Shown here piece after piece: positions 14,725 to 25,224 of a stretch of 64,000 nucleotides of DNA (position 1 is its first letter; each line of letters starts with the position of its first letter). The notes beneath the pieces are model-generated. The model was not told the origin of the DNA. It did no database searches and worked only from the letters and a program-made list of their open reading frames with translations. This stretch comes from Paramecium tetraurelia (lineage: Eukaryota > Ciliophora > Oligohymenophorea > Peniculida > Parameciidae): positions 121,548 to 185,547 of the forward strand of contig NW_001799029.1 in the NCBI RefSeq assembly GCF_000165425.1, written 5' to 3'. Made by a program: the position numbers and the translations under genes.

Positions 14725-15648
14725 AATATTTAGACTAATTTCATCTTTATAATAAATGTTCTAACATTGTCTTATCTTACATGATATTCCTTACTACCAA
14801 TATGTATTAAAATATTGTTTATTAACCTATTTCATATTAACTGCTGTCAAAGTGCAAACATACTGCATCCTTCGTTTTAATATTATGATTGTTCTTTACC
14901 TTAATTTCAGTATTTGCAGAAATTTAAATGTTGTTTCATAAGAATTGATGTGAATGTGTAGAAGAAAAGCATTTTTCAAATAAATTAAAGATCTATTCAA
15001 ATTAATCGCACTTAGATATTATTAGAAATTCTGATTAACAATCATTTTTAAAATTAATGTTTAGCTTGGTTCTATTTTTATACTTGATTGTTGTTTTTCT
15101 AAAATAACTTATCATTAATCCTATAAATTTAATTTCTCATTATTCACATCCATTCAAGGAACTACGCATTAAATTTAAACTAATATTTCAAAGGCTTTTA
15201 TAGATGGTTTATTACTCATTAGTTACTAATACTACGTATCTCAAATTTTATCAATTTTTATTAAAATAGATAAATACTTAAATTATAATAACCCATTCAG
15301 TTTGATCTTGGCTTATCTCTATTAGACCATACAATGAGTTTCCTATTCTTATAAATGCTAAAATATATTAATAACTAGCTTCTTCAAAATTTGATTTTTA
15401 TAATGAGATTATTCATAACTATATTATATTTAAACCAATAATAAAAGATACTCTATCGAATTCATAATGTTCCATCAAATAACAATTTTCCATTTATTTT
15501 TGTGCCTCGTACCTTATTAAATTACATTAATATATTGATATTTAATTAAATAATGAAACTATATAGATATTTAACTATATCCAAGAAAATAGTTTACAAA
15601 TATTAAAATTTGCCAAAATATGAAAAAATCTTATACAAATTATTTGAT
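14725..15648. other. Intergenic, AT-rich, no gene seen
   Basis: 924 bp between convergent genes. It is very AT-rich with frequent TGA in all frames read and no recognisable domain, RNA or repeat. Longer than the usual gaps here, so a decayed gene is conceivable, but nothing supports it directly. Confidence 0.45.
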
Positions 15649-16831
15649 TCATTGTTAATGCATCTCTTTCCAAAACTACATTACTTTCCCTGACATAATT
15701 TAATCCACCAAATTTATGAACTCTTATTCAGGACTATTGGCTGGGAATTTATAATTCTCAACTCCTTAAAATAAATTTTATTTATTTGGAGCATATAATT
15801 AAGTAGAAAAGTCTGGTAATAATAAATTCAGATGTTTGCAATCATCTGAAGTAAATTTTGGAATTGCAGGGGGGAATACCTATATATTACATATTTTAGC
15901 TTACTTTTAATTTGTCTAAGTTTTCTTTTTATTTCTTATGATAATTTTTGAGGAAAATAGCTGCCATCTTCTTAAAGCTTTCCTTGTCTCCTCCAGTTTA
16001 GAGATATGTCTGATAAAGCATTTAACCCACATGAGTTTAAAATTCCATTTTAGATCCGACTAGAGTGTTCTATGTCTGTTGGTTGGGAGTATCATTTGCA
16101 AGTTAATCGGCTTCATTTACCTTCTTTTATTTCTCTTTTTATTATTTCAATTTCCTTTCTTCTTCCTCTCTTTAGAGTTGTTGCCTTTTGTGTAAAGCCA
16201 ATTGCATTTTTTTCTTAAAACTGAAATAAGTTATATCTTATTCTTCTTCTAATTTCTACTCCTCATTCTCATTTCTATTTGGGTTCTCTGATTGTGATCT
16301 TGGTGGTTATTTAGTGTCCTATTTAACTTAAACTTGTTCTTCTTATTTCTATTATTGCTATTAAGTTTCTCTTTACAAAATTTCCAAATAATCTACCTTG
16401 TCAACCTTTTATTTGAAGATGTTAAGCCTATGATTAATGGTTTCCAATGTAGGCAGAGTTTGACCCCCTTAACTATTTCTTATAACATCTTTGCCTAGCA
16501 ATTTCCAACCATGTACAAATTGTTGTTACTCTGATTTAGAAATTAAAGTTTGCCTATAAATAGATTAATTGTGTTACTTATGTTTGTTTTATTCAGTCTT
16601 TTCAGTATTTTCTTCTTTTTCTTCCTATTCGAATTTGATGGCTTCTTGTAATCCTGGGTTTTCGGTGAAAAATTGTGCCATTTGTTCTTTAAGATGGAAA
16701 ATAGTATTTGTGTCTGCCTCTGCTTCTTCCTCTTCGATGCTGGAATTGAATGAATTGTCACTGTTCATTGAATCATCAGAGGAAAAAACAATGGCTTCCT
16801 TTTATATTTGGATTTATGATGCTCTTTTCAT
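15649..16831 (-). CDS. Hypothetical Gln/Glu-rich coiled-coil protein
   Basis: 385 residues, two exons; one canonical intron at 15880-15904 (25 nt, GTAAGC...ATAG). The N-terminus carries an acidic Ser/Glu patch (SIEEEEAEAD), the middle a long charged helical region rich in Q, E, K and R (QREEEERKLKQQKEKQKK), and the C-terminal third is more globular, with PDFSTQLYAPNKQNLFQGVE. No known domain recognised. Many Gln codons are TAA/TAG. It is followed 57 bp away by the next gene on the same strand, which ends at 16889. Function unknown; a cytoskeletal or basal-body role would be guesswork. Confidence 0.6.
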
Positions 16832-16888
16832 AAATATTATGCAAATTATATTATATAATATTAGAATCAAAATAAAAATGATTTACGT

Positions 16889-18142
16889 TCAGAAGAAAGT
16901 TTTATTTGATTCATCTTTAGAATTTCTTAATTAAGTTATTGTACTTTCTATAATTACTTGATTCTTTTTACAAATTTTTTCTTAATCGTTTGATAGAATC
17001 TAAGATTATATTTGATCACTTGCTTTATACAAATTATCAATATTTATTTCCAGAATTGAATTTAGGGAAGAATCATTTGTCATACTTGCTGAACGAGAGG
17101 TTAATTACTTTTTAAAGTTTTTGAAATAATGTTTGGATTCTTTGACTCTTTTAGTGAGAGGCAATGTTTTTTAATTGATTTCATTAAATTACATTTTTTC
17201 TTTTGGTTTAACAAATAAATACGCATAAAGCTTGACATCTTTGTTTAATGGATCATTCAAAACATATTTCTCTTGTTCGTATTCTTTGAATTATGTATTT
17301 TTCATTAGCATTCTCCTCTTAGCCTTACTCAATAGCTTTTATTCCTATTATTCCCTTTCGTCTATAAATCCCCTTAATTTTTGATCTATTATATCCCTGA
17401 CTTTTTATTTATTAAAAAAATCTTAATCATTTTTGGATTCTTTATTTTTTTTTAATTACTCATCATCCCGCTTAACTCTGAGATACCTATGAGTGAAATA
17501 ATTAACATTTTCGTATTCTCGTTGTCCATCTGTCCTCTCTGTTATCAGATCCTTTTACTTAAACTTAGATTTATTGTTTTCACTAACCTCATAGAGTTGT
17601 CTAAAAAGTTACACATCTTTGAGATTAGTATCTTCAATGAGTTTAGTTTCTTGATTTTTTTGAATTAATTTCTTTATTTTTTCGAATCTTTATAAAACTT
17701 TGACTTTCTTTTCGATCTCTTAATCAGTCAACCCTTATTGATGTAGAGATCTGTATTTGTTTGTTACTTGTAATTGATTGGCAAACATGTTAGCTCGTTT
17801 TACAAGTTTAAATCTATTTTTGAGTTTGGTTTCCTTCCTGTTCAAATGATTGCATTCATTCACTAAATTCAAAGCAGAAAGCTCTCCATTCAAATATTAA
17901 CGAAACCCTTATCTAAGTTTCTCATTGAATTAAATGGGATTTGGTTAGTTCAATGGGGATGAATAGAAGATGGGATCATTCCCATTTTTTTGAGATTTAT
18001 TTATCTGATTTTTCTATTTTAAGGTGCTTTAGAAATTTCCAAACATTTGATCCCAGAGCAACACATTTTATCCAGTACCATGTACAATTGATTATCTACT
18101 ACTGAACAATGTCATGCGTCTTTTTGAGTTCACATTCAGCAT
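16889..18142 (-). CDS. Basic coiled-coil protein, probable tail of the adjacent kinesin
   Basis: An intronless frame of 417 residues from ATG 18142 to TGA 16889-16891. It is rich in Lys, Gln, Asn and Glu, with several helical stretches (e.g. EKKVKVLQRFEKIKKLIQK) and no recognised domain. The frame is open upstream of the ATG for another 18 codons and is the same frame as the kinesin head at 18197-19087, from which it is separated only by one TGA and 54 nt. A motor head that stops exactly at the neck, followed in-frame by a coiled-coil tail, suggests one kinesin gene interrupted by a TGA; two tandem genes remain possible. Confidence 0.6.
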
Positions 18143-18196
18143 TTTTGATATAAACTGTGGAAATTAATTTGCCAAATATAATTAAATACATATATA

Positions 18197-19087
18197 TCAT
18201 AATCCTTTAATTTGTTTCAATATCTTCAAAGTGTCCTTTTCAAAAATATTAGCAGCCGATACACAAACGATCAAATTAGTCAATGAAGTATTGCGAAAAG
18301 CATTTTTTAATACCTTTGTAACCAGATGTGTATTGCATAATAGTAATCTCTAAGCCTCATCATTTGTATTCAAAATACTTTAAATCTAGCCTAATGCTTT
18401 ATTATTAAAAGTAACTACGATATTGATTCAAATAATACTTTCTTTAATAGCTTTTGGTGAACAATAAATAGCCTTTTGAGAACCAACTAAATCAACAAAT
18501 TGAATAGCAAAATTTCCGAAATCCAATTTAACTATCATGGGATATCTTGTAGAAATGTTATTGAGCATACAATCGCCCTAAGTTCTATTCTTATAACCTG
18601 ATTTAATAATTTATAAGTATTGATCCATATTCTATATTGGGACTTTTTTTAAATTCAAGCAATTAAAACTCTAGTTTGAAGTGATCAATTTCACCTCCTA
18701 TTAAGTGAATAAATCAATTAACTTAGTTTCTCTTATCTCAATCATACTAAGTGAAACATCCTATTGTTTTTAGTTGTCTATGTAAATCTACCCGATTTGT
18801 TGAATAACTCCATCTTCTCTGAACATTGCAGTTGTCTTCCCAGACTACAATAAACAACATAACTATACTGCACATTCCCCATAAGTTATAAACCATTGAT
18901 CTTATTCTTAAATTTGATTATTAAATTGCAATTGCTAATCTTTGACTACTTAGCAAAATTTGACATCATAGTTCATTAATTTTATTCGATTTTCATTTAT
19001 TACAAGAGAGTCAATTGCTCCTGTATATATATCGATTTGTCTTAAACCAATTACTCTACAATATACTTTTAAATTATTTTAATTCAT
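18197..19087 (-). CDS. Divergent kinesin-like motor head
   Basis: 288 residues, two exons; the 24-nt intron 18415-18438 carries an in-frame TGA. Kinesin features in order: an initial strand NLKVYCRVIGL (like IRVxCRVRP), a P-loop-like QSGKTTAMF in place of GQTGSGKTYTM, MIEIRETKLIDLF (like the EIYNExIxDLL strand), LDFGNFAIQFVDLVGSQKA (switch II, usually LVDLAGSE), and a final helix/strand pair THLVTKVLKNAF...NLIVCVSAAN (like YRDSKLTRLLxDSLGG...CxSPA). The P-loop lacks the first glycines and switch I is poorly conserved, so ATPase activity is doubtful. It ends KQIKGL, where the neck linker would begin. See the entry at 16889-18142 for the likely tail. Confidence 0.65.
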
Positions 19088-19206
19088 TAATAAATCATGT
19101 CGATAAAATAATTATTTAATTAAGGATTTTTTTTTATTGCAGAATGATCTATATTAGAAGAGATATAAATTCGATGATAAAATAAAGTAACACAAAAAGC
19201 TTCGAT

Positions 19207-20490
19207 TCAAATTTTGAAAATCTATTTCAATTATTGTTTTGTCTCTTGGGAACAATTTAATGATTCTATTTACTCCTTCTGTTCAAGACAATTCATTTTC
19301 TGAAAATTTTGATTGTTTTTTGAGAATGTGCTGTGCCTTTTTTGATCTAAGTAATTGATAAATTTAATTTAATCTTCAACCATCATTTGATACTCTTTGA
19401 CCACACTTCTTACGCGTTTGGCTTGACTTCCATTTATAAACACTAAAATTATCAAATAATTTACTTTACTATTTCTACTATAAATTCTTAATTACAATTT
19501 ACCCATTAATTTCACCTTTTAATTAGAGAATATAACTTAACCATAAATTTAAAATTATTAATATTTATTCAATATCACTCTCTTAATTACTAATCAAGGA
19601 ATTAAATATTTATAATTAATAGATTTTGTCCTCAAAATATATCCTCATATTGAATTCTTCTAAGATTCTGGGAGAATATACTAACATCTCATTATCATTG
19701 CTCTACCCAACCAAAGGATGCTGAAATATTTGTACCCAACTTATCCTATCATCCTCGGAATATCTAAGCATCTATTTTATCAAAGTTACAACAGATGGCA
19801 TGTCATTTTCAGGAAATGGCACTCTATTGTATTTGATATCCTAGTGGAAACGTTTTACATCGCTAATTTGGGTATTTGATTGATGTGGTGAGAATCCATA
19901 CACCATTTTATAGAGGATCAAGCCGAAAGACCATACATCGCATTTGGAAGAGAAATACGCTTCAAACAGTTAAGGAGAAGCATAAAATGGTGAGCATTTG
20001 ACTGATAGTTCCCATTTAATCTCAGGATTCGGAACAAATCTTGCAAATCCGAAATCAGCGATTTTGGCTTAATTCATTTTAAACACAATATTGTCTGGCT
20101 TGATATCTCGGTGAATTATATTGTTTCTATACAACTCCTTGTAGCCATTGCAAAATTGTTAAATAAATTTTATTATAGAATTTTTGTCGAATTTTTTATT
20201 TTTGCATATGCTCTGTCAAATTACCGCCTTCACAATATTCATAAACCTCATATGAATTTTCTTAGTGACTAAAAACTTCGATAAATTAAACTAAATTCTC
20301 ATTCTCCCCTATGTTAGTGTAAACTTCCAAATTCACTTTGAACATTGGTTTTATCTATTTCAAAGCAAAAAGTTATTTTTCGCATTCAACCTTATACACC
20401 TTTCCTTCACTTCCTTAACCAATTATTTCCAATATCTTGTATTTTCCAATCTTTTTTTGCTACTTTTTTGAAGCTATATTGAGAATCCAT
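19207..20490 (-). CDS. ULK/ATG1-like protein kinase, with two apparent frameshifts
   Basis: Kinase landmarks: IGKYKILEIIGQGSEGKVYK (Gly loop), FALKQIK (lysine), YEVYEYCEGGNL (hinge), NNIIHRDIKPDNIVF, AKIADFGFARF, KCSPFYASPELF (variant APE) and KCDVWSFGLILYKMVYG. Overall closest in feel to ULK/ATG1-type kinases. ATG 20490 begins MDSQYSFKK but the kinase frame is entered only after a one-base shift in an A7 run (20452-20458); a second one-base shift is needed in adjacent A5/A6 runs (20192-20203) between the hinge and the catalytic loop. Each looks like one extra A. A 19-nt intron ending AAG (about 19393-19411) would join the kinase to a short Gln-rich tail ending at 19207; without it the frame stops about 19380. 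Pseudogene or assembly error are both possible. Confidence 0.6.
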
Positions 20491-20893
20491 ATTGCAAATT
20501 ATAATAAAAATTATTAAAATAAAATTGTAAAAATAAATTAATTTCCAACATTTACATTGTGAATCTTATTCGGAATATGTTGAAAACAAATATGTATATA
20601 TAATTAAGAGATGACTATTTGATTTTCAATTAACTCTATTTTACTAAAAAATTATTTATACATATAGATTACATATAGGCTATAATAAATAAATTTTTAT
20701 TGTCAATAGACTGATGTCTTCAAAACAACAATCAGTTTTTTATAGGAATTTCAACTATGAATTAATGATGATTTATAATGGTATGAAGTAACTTTTAATC
20801 AATTAAAATATAATTTAAATAAGCATAATTATGATGTTTCATTTGCTTTATAAATCAAAGATTAATTAGTAAAAACATTAATTTTAATATAAA
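20491..20893. other. Intergenic, divergent
   Basis: 403 bp of AT-rich sequence between the start of the ULK-like kinase and a small forward ORF. No gene, RNA or notable repeat seen. Confidence 0.45.
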
Positions 20894-21085
20894 ATGAATA
20901 TGACTACTCAGTTTAATGGTGGATGCCCAACGGAAGCTCAAATTAGAATCTCTAATAGCAATAGTGAAGTGTTAGAAAAGATTTTATTTTCTATTGTCAA
21001 AAACCCAATAGTGCAAAGAAGAGTGAAAAATTCGAATAGAATGACCATTGAAGGGGCTTTTATAAGTCGCAATACTTACTAATGA
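20894..21085 (+). CDS. Small hypothetical protein (63 aa)
   Basis: A 63-residue frame ending TAA(Gln)-TGA, starting MNMTTQFNGGCPTEAQIRI. Composition is balanced (not the Ile/Lys/Asn bias of random AT-rich frames), with a basic helical C-terminal half (PIVQRRVKNSNRMTIEGAF). No known domain. It sits between the ULK-like kinase start and the 3' end of the NPC1-N gene and is convergent with the latter, 106 bp apart. It may be a genuine small gene; only its composition supports that. Confidence 0.35.
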
Positions 21086-21191
21086 TTTATAATAATATAT
21101 CGTATTAAACTAGATGGATATAAAACCTAGAGTTTTTTCATAGTATTACTGTTCGAATTTATTATAATATTCGGATATATATATATTATAA

Positions 21192-22136
21192 TCAATTATA
21201 AATAAAATCCTCATCTTCTTGTAAGATGACTTTCTTCTTAATGCATGATCTGTAAAGAGTGAAAGCTAAAGCAAATAATATCGCCCACCCCCATGCAAAC
21301 AATACGTATTGCCAATCAAACCCATAAAAGACACCTATTTATGAAATAACCTAGAACCTGGTTCTTAATACAAGATTTTCTCAGCATCACAGGAGTCTTC
21401 ACAGGTATTACAACCACAAGGCTGTTTGATTTCGAATTTGTAAGGGTCATAAAATTTTCCATCTTTGGCCTTTTCGAAAGTTTAATTGCAATTATTGATG
21501 TCAGACATGAACAAAGAGTTTTATTCAGAAAACTCAATGGTGATTAATTAAAGAGATGAAGATCTAATGAATTGCATCATATCATACACTCCTTATTCGG
21601 CTTAGAAATTAAAGAATCCACCTGGGGTTGCCATGGCACTGACTTGAGAAGCGAAATTTGTTCGTTGGCAAGAAGAAAACACATCCTTATCATAATGATT
21701 TTATTTACACAGGCCACTGAAGGATGAATACGTAAGGTTACAGTCTATACATCAATAGTTCTGTTGGGGTTTCTAGGGTCAGTGACATTGGCTCTGCCAG
21801 TGATTTGAAGAAATTCCCCCTATCTTGGATCACAAGAGTAAACACACCAGAATCTTTTCATGTTTGCTGCACAACTAGTATTTGATTTGATTCTTACATG
21901 TCGCATCCATCACCATCACTACCAAAGGTGGCATCCAAAGAGCTAAAATCACTGGCAATTCCTTCATCTTATGCCTGAGTGCAGCAAACAGGACTATTCT
22001 CATAGAATTAACATTAGCTCATTGATTCACTCATCCAGGGCTCCTTATCTGTTTCAATGGGTATTCTATTTTCATCTATTGTGTATGCGCAAGGTATTCC
22101 ATAAGTGAGATGAATTAATGTTAAAATCCAGAACAT
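21192..22136 (-). CDS. Stand-alone NPC1 N-terminal-domain (sterol-binding-like) membrane protein
   Basis: 291 residues in four exons; introns 21875-21897, 21686-21708 (AAG acceptor) and 21335-21357 (GTT donor), all 23 nt. A signal peptide (MFWILTLIHLTYGIPC) precedes a Cys-rich luminal domain. Segments match the NPC1 N-domain pattern: paired cysteines in PVCCTQAQ, then AANMKRFWCVYSCDPRQGEF (cf. LFCELTCSPRQ) and ITGRANVTDP, and later CGCNTCEDSCD. The last exon adds one TM helix (YVLFAWGWAILFALAFTLYR) and a short acidic tail. Full NPC1 has about 13 TM helices and a sterol-sensing domain; none is present here, and the gene ends cleanly. A luminal/vesicular sterol-binding accessory is the simplest inference. 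Confidence 0.75.
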
Positions 22137-22565
22137 ATTTATTTTATAATTAAATAAATTCCTTAATCAAATTAACCACTTAAACAACAGTTTGGCAATC
22201 TATGGAATATTTATCTTGAGTTAGAAAAACATAAATCCCTAAAAATTAATTTTATTAGAAATTTAAAATATTACTGCGAAGTTTACATAGTAAAATCAGC
22301 TTTGGAAAATGTGACCTCTTTAATTCAAACAAAAATTAATTAATATTTACAATTGAATAGAACCTAACCCATAGGATTGAGGGGTGTATTTGTCTTTAAA
22401 CAAAGGAAAAGGAGAATAGAATACTTTGAAATGGCATAACAGAAATTGGTGCAAATATAGTTATTTGATGATTGAATAGGATGAAAGATTCATCGAATGA
22501 TTTATTTTGTTGAATTTACCTCATTAATAAAATATATTGAAAAACTTGACTGTTAATTAAATTTA
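22137..22565. other. Intergenic, divergent promoter region
   Basis: 429 bp, AT-rich, between the divergent NPC1-N and IQ/coiled-coil genes. No open frame, RNA or repeat recognised. Confidence 0.45.
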
Positions 22566-25092
22566 ATGTAAAATAACTCACCAATTAAAGGTCGACGCAT
22601 TTCAAACCAGATTAAGTTGACGGGCAAACTTCTTAAAAAGAAGACAGCATCAGAGGTGGAGATCTTAGGTCCTTCTGGAAGAGACATGGATACGAGTGTG
22701 GTTGAGCAAATTTAAATAATGTAGTACGAGAACCTGAAATCACATATGCAATAATGTCAAAGTGAACTTAAAGTTGCCAAGAGCACGGAGAAGATAAAAA
22801 AAAAAAAGTCCCTTGATCGCACTGCTGCCATTAAAAAGAGTTAGCAGTTATATAAAAAGAAAAAGAAATCCACAAAAATAAAAAAAAGTGTTAGTGCAGA
22901 AAGAGTTAAGAGCCAAACCTTAGAGTTCTCATCTCCAGAGTGTGTGCGTCGTAAAAAAGCAGCCACTTTTTTTAATGAAAAACCAAACACTCTTCAAGAT
23001 CATCGTCAACAATTAGGACTCAGTTTCTTAAACAAAATTGGCACTAAACGAATTGATTAAATTTTAGAGCGTATTTAAGTGATTCTATAGCCTTAGGAAA
23101 CAGGATGTCCTCAATAGAACATTCACATCATCCTCCTCTCACTCCTGAGAAACATCGCTTTCCTCATGAATTAAAGCATTACATCAAGGAAAAGAAGAAG
23201 TTCTATTCGCAATTAGAATCCATAAAGCAATAATCCATGTTAGAAAAGAAAAAACATATTGATGAGAATCTGCGTTCGTTGGCCGAAATTGCCAAAAGAA
23301 ATTCTCTTTCAAATAGTAGATCCCCTCCTAGAGATAGTGCTAATAAAGTGAGTGCAAAACCACTTATGCTAAGTTATGTGGCTAATCGTAAAAGTACTTC
23401 TCGCAAATCAGGAGTCCCAAAATCGTTAAAGGAACAATTCAAGTAATTGGAAGCTAGATACAAAACTTTAAAGAGTAATAGTGATGTTATATCATTGAGA
23501 GAGTCTAGAAACTATGAACATGAAATGAAAGAATAAGCAGCTAAATGCATTTAGAGATGGTTTAAAGGGTTCAAAGCAAGAAAACTTTGGTAGAAGAAAA
23601 AAGAAAAAAAACTACTCAAAATATAGTAATTCTAATTATTGAAAGATACTGAAATGGCAAGGTGGGATAATTTAAAATCATTCCTCTAAAATCTTCAAGT
23701 CAAACAAGAAATTGTTGTAATGGCAGATCTAATTGAAAGCCTCATTAAATATGCAGATTTTAACAAAGAAAATGTACTTTAAAATCATATTGAATAACCT
23801 CAAATCAAACTGAAACCATAGAAGCTTATTATTGAAAAAACTGAGGTGTTTCCTCCATAAATTGGTCAAATCCTTCAGCTCCGAGGAGAATTGATAAAGG
23901 AGAGAGAGAAAAAAGAGAAGCAAATCTTGAAAGATCTTCTGGTTCAAGAGAGGATTTCTCCTCGCTCTTTTGGTTTGAAAGAGTAAGAAATAGTAAAGTG
24001 GGGGGAAAAAGAATTAGAAGCTCTAGAAGGCAGTAAATAAGCAATTAAAGATGGATGGTTTAAAGCCTATGAAACAATATAAAAGACTCAAAAGGACTTG
24101 AGATTCGTTTAGAAATTGGGTGATGATCATTTTAATAAGATGATGCCTGTAAGTGTTAGTCAAAGTAATCTACTGAAGAATTAACTGCATGATTTGAAAA
24201 TTAATGTAATTATCATGAGTGATTCTTAGTTATTAAGGGCTAGCTATTCTGAGGAAAGTCTCATAGATCAGAAAAAGAAGCCACTTCAACATTCAGAGTA
24301 ATTGGACATTTAAGAGTAGCAATTAGCATCATATAACTCGAATTAATCAAATAAGACACTTTCATCATACATATAAGGTCTAGAAGTAATATATTACCTA
24401 AGTAAGGGATGTTCCATTAGATATGGAAGAATAGGGACAAGTTGAGAATCTGCAGTATGTGTAGACTCATGTTGGCTATGTTAGGCAATATTTAGAAGAC
24501 ATCAAAATTAATAGTTAAAAATCAATATCAGAATTAATTCTTACAAATAATTAACTTGAGTATTGGTCCATCTCCCTTTGAAATCTTAAGATTCTTTAGG
24601 CTGACAGAAGAAATGTTAGAGTAATCCTTGGATGGGGGATTCATTCACTAAGCTGTTCTAAGTTTGGAGATATTTTCAATGAAAGAGAAGGTGGGAGCAG
24701 AAGATGTCTGTGTCAATGAAATGGAAAGAATACATAACAAGGCAATCTTTGATGCCTTTAATGAAGCATTGGATTATCATCGACCTTTTGGTATTAAGGG
24801 TAGACCTTTGCCTTGGAGGAAGAATGTGATGTGTCGGTAGGTGAATTCGGTCGAAGAGACTCTTGAGAAATCTTCAATAAGGGTTGTGCTTTGGGCTGAA
24901 ACTTTAAGTGGTATACTATTGCCATAAGGTAGTTAAATGGATAATGACATTTTACCTTAAGTGAGAGAAGAAAGGTTGGATAAGATGTTAAAGTAGGAAG
25001 TAAATAAGTTATTCAATATATGTAGATATTCGAAACCGATGATAGATGGTAGGAGTTTGATGAGGAGCATACTGAAGTAGCATTGGAGTTGA
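22566..25092 (+). CDS. IQ-motif coiled-coil protein
   Basis: About 812-820 residues. Introns: 23071-23090 (20 nt), 24402-24420 (19 nt), 24471-24495 (25 nt, donor GTTGG, less certain), and a probable 24-nt in-frame GTAATT...TTAG intron at 24206-24229. The N-terminal third is very Lys/Ser-rich, with a run of nine lysine-type A bases. Mid-protein AAKCIQRWFKGFKARKLW fits an IQ calmodulin-binding motif (IQxxxRGxxxR type). Helical, charged segments follow (LRGELIKEREKKEKQILKDL). The C-terminal 200 residues look globular (PSPFEILRFFRLTEEML). No enzyme domain seen. Such IQ/coiled-coil proteins are frequent in ciliate cytoskeletons; the function of this one is unknown. Confidence 0.7.
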
Positions 25093-25224
25093 GTGAATTA
25101 ATTTTCACTCATCTCATTACTGAAGTAATCACTGAATTAAGAATTTGATATTTTATTTTTATTTAAATTATATCTCATTAAAATTAAATTAAAGCATATA
25201 TAAGAATTAATTAAACGTGATTCA

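Noticed and set aside
16569-16934. A 121-codon forward ORF
   Set aside because: Antisense to the coiled-coil gene at 15649-16831, Ser/Phe-rich as expected of the reverse of Glu/Lys-rich coding sequence, and no domain.
18190-18250. A retained internal eliminated sequence (IES) explaining the kinesin TGA
   Set aside because: The TA-bounded ends near the TGA do not match the TAYAGYNR-type consensus and removing such a segment is not needed to keep frame, since the frame is already the same on both sides.
19207-19506. Separate 99-codon gene (start MGKLQLRIY) upstream of the kinesin
   Set aside because: Better explained as the C-terminal end of the ULK-like kinase joined by a 19-nt intron; start region lacks support.
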